Source: Oxalobacteraceae bacterium (GTDB lineage Bacteria > Pseudomonadota > Gammaproteobacteria > Burkholderiales > Burkholderiaceae_D). Taken from it: a stretch of 16,298 nt of DNA. Each line of letters starts with the position of its first letter. Position 1 is the first letter of the stretch. The notes under the pieces were generated by a model. It was not told the origin of the DNA. It ran no database searches and saw only the letters and a list, made by a program, of their open reading frames with translations. This document shows, in pieces, positions 14,024 to 16,298 of the stretch. Position numbers and translations under genes: made by a program. The DNA lies in NCBI GenBank assembly GCA_027485535.1, contig JAIXQV010000217.1, positions 1-16,298 of the forward strand, given 5' to 3'.

Positions 14024-14613
14024 TCGGTATCTCCTCCAAAAAGCGCGACATCGATGCCGTCGCAAAGACAGTGAATCGTCAACAAATGAATCTCTTGGAT
14101 GCGCGATACCCGCTGATGAGGCACGCAGATATGAACATCAACATCGCTCAGGATACTCGAGAGCGCTCCGCCGCCATTGCCCGTCAGCGCCACAACGCGC
14201 ATATCCCGGTCTTGGGCTGCCTCGACCGCAGCCACCACATTACCCGACTGGCCTGAGGTGGAGATCGCTAGCAGAACATCGCCCGCTTGTCCGAGCGCCT
14301 GCACCTGCTTTGCGAATATCTCGTGATAGCCGTAATCGTTGCCTATCGCGGTAAGCACCGAGGTGTCGGTTGAAAGAGCGATCGCCGGCAAAGGTAAACG
14401 CTCGCGCTCGAAGCGACCGATCAGCTTTGCCGCAAAATGCTGGCTATCCGCGGCCGAACCACCGTTTCCGCAAGCGAAGATACGGTTGCCATTCGAGAGT
14501 GCGGTAAACATGAGATCGACCGCCTCGGCAATTGGCTGAGCGAGCAATGCCGCGGCCTGACTATTTAACTCGGCACTTTCGTAAAACTGCTCGAGTATTC
14601 GTTGCTTACTCAT
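14020..14613 (-). CDS. diaA: SIS-domain DnaA initiator-associating protein DiaA
   Basis: A 197-residue SIS-domain protein. DiaA is a homotetramer that binds DnaA and promotes its timely assembly at oriC. The sugar-phosphate loop CGNGGSAADSQHF spans 48-60 and AISTSGQSGNV 116-126; RIQEIH is at 171-176. GmhA isomerases have HFAEE, with the second Glu acting as base and metal ligand; here the same place reads H59-F-A-A-K63, so the glutamate is lost, as in E. coli DiaA (HFAAS). Length (196 in E. coli) and the QALGQAGDVLLAIS segment also favour DiaA. Gene order yraN-diaA-dolP matches E. coli. Many pipelines would label it phosphoheptose isomerase. The ATG at 14613 has no Shine-Dalgarno but a TATAAT just upstream. 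Confidence 0.9.
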   Translation of the reverse strand: MSKQRILEQFYESAELNSQAAALLAQPIAEAVDLMFTALSNGNRIFACGNGGSAADSQHFAAKLIGRFERERLPLPAIALSTDTSVLTAIGNDYGYHEIFAKQVQALGQAGDVLLAISTSGQSGNVVAAVEAAQDRDMRVVALTGNGGGALSSILSDVDVHICVPHQRVSRIQEIHLLTIHCLCDGIDVALFGGDTE

Positions 14614-14626
14614 AGGAATGATTATA
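14614..14626 (-). promoter_or_regulatory. -10 box next to the diaA start
   Basis: On the minus strand a perfect TATAAT (14626-14621) lies 7 bases before the diaA ATG, which would start transcription within about one base of the ATG. There is no ribosome site, and the -35 zone has no clear hexamer. The message could be nearly leaderless and independent of yraN. Confidence 0.45.
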
Positions 14627-14675
14627 AAGCCGAGTCGGTGCCCCGGCAGGACGCGAGTTGCAAGAAATATAGCGA

Positions 14676-15023
14676 TTAAGCACTGAAAATATGACGAAGC
14701 CATGTAAGCGCCTCACCATCTATGCATACGGCGTCAAAACGGCATGATGATGCGCTTGGGTAGCGCTGCAGGAAGAATTCAGCGCATCGCCAAAGTCGTG
14801 CCCGCTTCACCGCCGTAATGCTGGCGGCTGCGTCACCAAATTGCCGGCTACGGCGCTGCCTGACCTCGACAAAGACCAGCGTGTCTGCATCTCGCATAAT
14901 GAGATCAATCTCGCCACGACGACTCCGAAAGTTTCGTTTGATCAAAACCAGGCCCTGCGTCTGCAGATACGCCAGCGCACGGTCTTCGGCAAGTCGCCCT
15001 GACTCAGTAGTGCAGTGCTTCAT
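14676..15023 (-). CDS. yraN: UPF0102 family endonuclease-like protein YraN
   Basis: A 115-residue protein of the YraN/UPF0102 family, with a restriction-endonuclease-like fold. It has the GRLAEDRALAYLQTQG N-terminal helix, then the RRGEIDLIMRD core with E38 and D40, and FVEVRQR with E53 and R55, which form a PD-(D/E)xK-like site in which the usual lysine is arginine. Family members are near-universal and sit beside rsmI and diaA, but their substrate is unsettled; Holliday-junction-resolvase-like activity has been suggested from the fold. The stop lies 62 bases before diaA. The start diverges from rsmI with an 80-base gap, and there is no Shine-Dalgarno. Confidence 0.93.
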   Translation of the reverse strand: MKHCTTESGRLAEDRALAYLQTQGLVLIKRNFRSRRGEIDLIMRDADTLVFVEVRQRRSRQFGDAAASITAVKRARLWRCAEFFLQRYPSASSCRFDAVCIDGEALTWLRHIFSA

Positions 15024-15049
15024 TGATGCGCCAGTGTGTTTTGTACAAT
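15023..15049 (+). promoter_or_regulatory. Promoter candidate for rsmI
   Basis: TACAAT at 15044-15049 is preceded by TTGATG at 15023-15028 with a 15-base spacer, slightly short. The predicted leader of about 48 bases runs to the rsmI ATG. TTGTACAA (15041-15048) is a perfect palindrome, so the opposite strand has a TATTGT that could serve yraN. Confidence 0.45.
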
Positions 15050-15103
15050 ACGGTAAGTAGTCGCTTCCGGCTCGGGTGCGTCGCGAATTCTCATTGGTCC
15101 ACT

Positions 15104-16027
15104 ATGGCATCTCAACTCTCGCCGCACCTTGTCGCGCTGCTCGACTCCCTGTCCGAGGAAATCACGCTGCAACGTTTTCCGGCGGGCGCATTGTATGTGG
15201 TTGCCACGCCAATTGGTAACCTGAGTGATATCAGTATTCGTGCCTTGAGCGTGCTCGAGATGGTCGATGCAGTCGCTTGTGAAGATACTCGCAATACCGG
15301 GCAGCTGATGAAACGCTATGGCATGTCGAAGCCGATGATCGCGACGCATCAGCATAATGAAGCAGAAGCGGCCCAAAAAATTATCGAGCGACTACAACGC
15401 GGTGAGCGTGTCGCCATCGTGTCAGATGCAGGTACACCGGCGATTTCTGATCCGGGCACCCGCGTGGTTGACGCTGTCATGAGCGAAGGTCTCTGCGTCG
15501 TACCTATCGCAGGACCCTCGGCAGTCGCCGCTGCACTCTCTTGCAGCGGCTTGTCAGGCGAGGGCTTTCATTTTTTGGGCTTTCTGCCATCCAAAGACGC
15601 GCAACGCGATTCGGCATTACAGGCGCTAAGTAGCTCGCCCGCTGTGCTGGTGTTTTATGAAGCACCGCACCGGGTACTGGATACCGTGAGCGCGATGCGG
15701 CAAGTATTTGGCGAGCAACGACGCATCGTTATTGCGCGTGAGCTCTCGAAGTTGTTCGAGCAACTTCATCGCTGCGCCTTATCTGAGGCGCCCGCGTGGC
15801 TGGCCGCAGATGCCAACCGGCAGCGTGGCGAGTTTGTGCTGCTGATCGAGGGCGCGAAACGAAGCGATGGCGAATCCGACAGCATGACCGACGCACGCCG
15901 CCTGTTGACCCTATTGCTGCAGGAATGTTCTGTCAGCCAAGCTGCTGCACTGGCCGCGAAAATCACCGGGGTCAAAAAAAATGCGCTTTATACGATGGCG
16001 CTAGATATAACGAATCAGCAATCCTGA
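15104..16027 (+). CDS. rsmI: 16S rRNA (cytidine(1402)-2'-O)-methyltransferase RsmI
   Basis: A 307-residue tetrapyrrole-methylase-fold enzyme that methylates the 2'-O of C1402 in 16S rRNA, at the decoding centre. The first strand and loop are LYVVATPIGNLSD at 30-42, then ACEDTRNT at 58-65, then VSDAGTPAISDPG at 106-118, all typical of RsmI (YraL). A roughly 20-residue N-terminal extension precedes the core, and the C-terminal RsmI-specific domain ends near NALYTMALDI. I take the ATG at 15104; upstream in-frame codons to 15023 run through the promoter and across the yraN start and are not used. It is followed 26 bases later by an intrinsic terminator. The E. coli neighbour lpoA, found between rsmI and yraN there, is absent here. 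Confidence 0.97.
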   Translation: MASQLSPHLVALLDSLSEEITLQRFPAGALYVVATPIGNLSDISIRALSVLEMVDAVACEDTRNTGQLMKRYGMSKPMIATHQHNEAEAAQKIIERLQRGERVAIVSDAGTPAISDPGTRVVDAVMSEGLCVVPIAGPSAVAAALSCSGLSGEGFHFLGFLPSKDAQRDSALQALSSSPAVLVFYEAPHRVLDTVSAMRQVFGEQRRIVIARELSKLFEQLHRCALSEAPAWLAADANRQRGEFVLLIEGAKRSDGESDSMTDARRLLTLLLQECSVSQAAALAAKITGVKKNALYTMALDITNQQS

Positions 16028-16053
16028 TCACTTCAAGACAGTGCTACTGGGTG

Positions 16054-16085
16054 CGGCGCTGCCAATACGACTAGCGCCGTTTTTT
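16054..16085 (+). terminator. Rho-independent terminator after rsmI
   Basis: A 7-bp stem, cggcgct (16054-16060) and agcgccg (16073-16079), with a 12-base loop is followed by six T residues at 16080-16085. It lies between the convergent rsmI and RlpA-like genes. The T tract serves only the plus strand. Confidence 0.88.
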
Positions 16086-16088
16086 GCT

Positions 16089-16298
16089 CTAACGCTGTAC
16101 GACCGTCGTCTGGATTTTATGGGTGCTTTCTAACTGACGCGCCGCATCGGCTGCCTGGCCTCGGTTTGCAAATGGCCCGCTATGCAACCGGTACCAGCCG
16201 CCGCTCTGAACAATAACGGGTTGCGGTAAATGGGTCGGCCACGCTGTCAGCACCCGATCCCGCAATGTGCGCGCATTCACCTCATCACCATACGCACC
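16089..16298 (-). CDS. RlpA-like septal lytic transglycosylase, C-terminal SPOR part only
   Basis: The frame is open from the right edge of the window and ends at 16089, giving the last 69 residues of a longer protein. They form most of a SPOR domain: GAYGDEVNARTLRDRVL (first strand and helix), PVIVQSGGWYRLHSGPF (central strands), then ANRGQAADAARQL and a last strand IQTTVVQR. SPOR domains bind glycan lacking stem peptides at the septum. RlpA is the usual SPOR protein next to rsmI and yraN in betaproteobacteria, and the WYRLHSGPF form is like RlpA, but the catalytic double-psi barrel lies outside the window. An internal GTG at 16280 is not the true start. Confidence 0.78.
   Translation of the reverse strand, partial: GAYGDEVNARTLRDRVLTAWPTHLPQPVIVQSGGWYRLHSGPFANRGQAADAARQLESTHKIQTTVVQR

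Noticed and set aside
15024..15103. RNase P RNA or another structured RNA upstream of rsmI
   Set aside because: rnpB lies near rsmI in some bacteria, but the gap here is only 80 bases, far too short, and shows no conserved RNase P elements.

Overview
The window looks like core chromosome of a betaproteobacterium, most likely Burkholderiales. This rests on gene content and order rather than on any search: envC-ctpA-moeB, the slmA / pyrimidine nucleotidase / argB group, birA next to a type III pantothenate kinase (coaX), dacC-ybeD-lipB-lipA, and yraN-diaA-dolP facing rsmI. Base composition is moderately GC-rich by eye and even throughout. There is no transposase, integrase, CRISPR array, tRNA or rRNA, and no gap over 300 bases without a gene.

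Layout. (1) 1-2372, plus strand: the 3' end of an EnvC-type amidase activator, the periplasmic protease CtpA, a strong intrinsic terminator and a MoeB/ThiF-type E1-like enzyme. (2) 2393-2415: a REP-like hairpin between convergent genes. (3) 2422-7085, minus strand: birA-coaX-SPOR protein, a tightly coupled cofactor operon, then argB, a HAD-type pyrimidine 5'-nucleotidase and the TetR-fold division regulator SlmA. (4) 7153-12473, plus strand: a VanZ-family membrane protein, a thioredoxin-fold [2Fe-2S] ferredoxin, an alpha/beta hydrolase, then dacC-ybeD-lipB-lipA. (5) 12474-12745: a non-coding block with two 106-bp tandem repeats, part of a third, and an 18-bp inverted arm that touches the tlpA stop codon. 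(6) 12746-15023, minus strand: yraN-diaA-dolP-tlpA. (7) 15104-16027: rsmI with its terminator. (8) 16089 to the right edge, minus strand: the C-terminal SPOR domain of an RlpA-like protein.

Two themes recur. One is envelope and division: EnvC, CtpA, SlmA, two SPOR proteins, DacC, DolP and TlpA. The other is cofactor chemistry: BirA (biotin), CoaX (CoA), LipB/LipA (lipoate), and a MoeB/ThiF enzyme (molybdopterin or thiamine). I see no new defence or mobile system. The least ordinary part is the repeat block between lipA and tlpA. Smaller points of interest are near-leaderless promoter arrangements at birA and diaA, the loss of the GmhA catalytic glutamate in the SIS protein (which supports DiaA), and a BirA with no DNA-binding domain.
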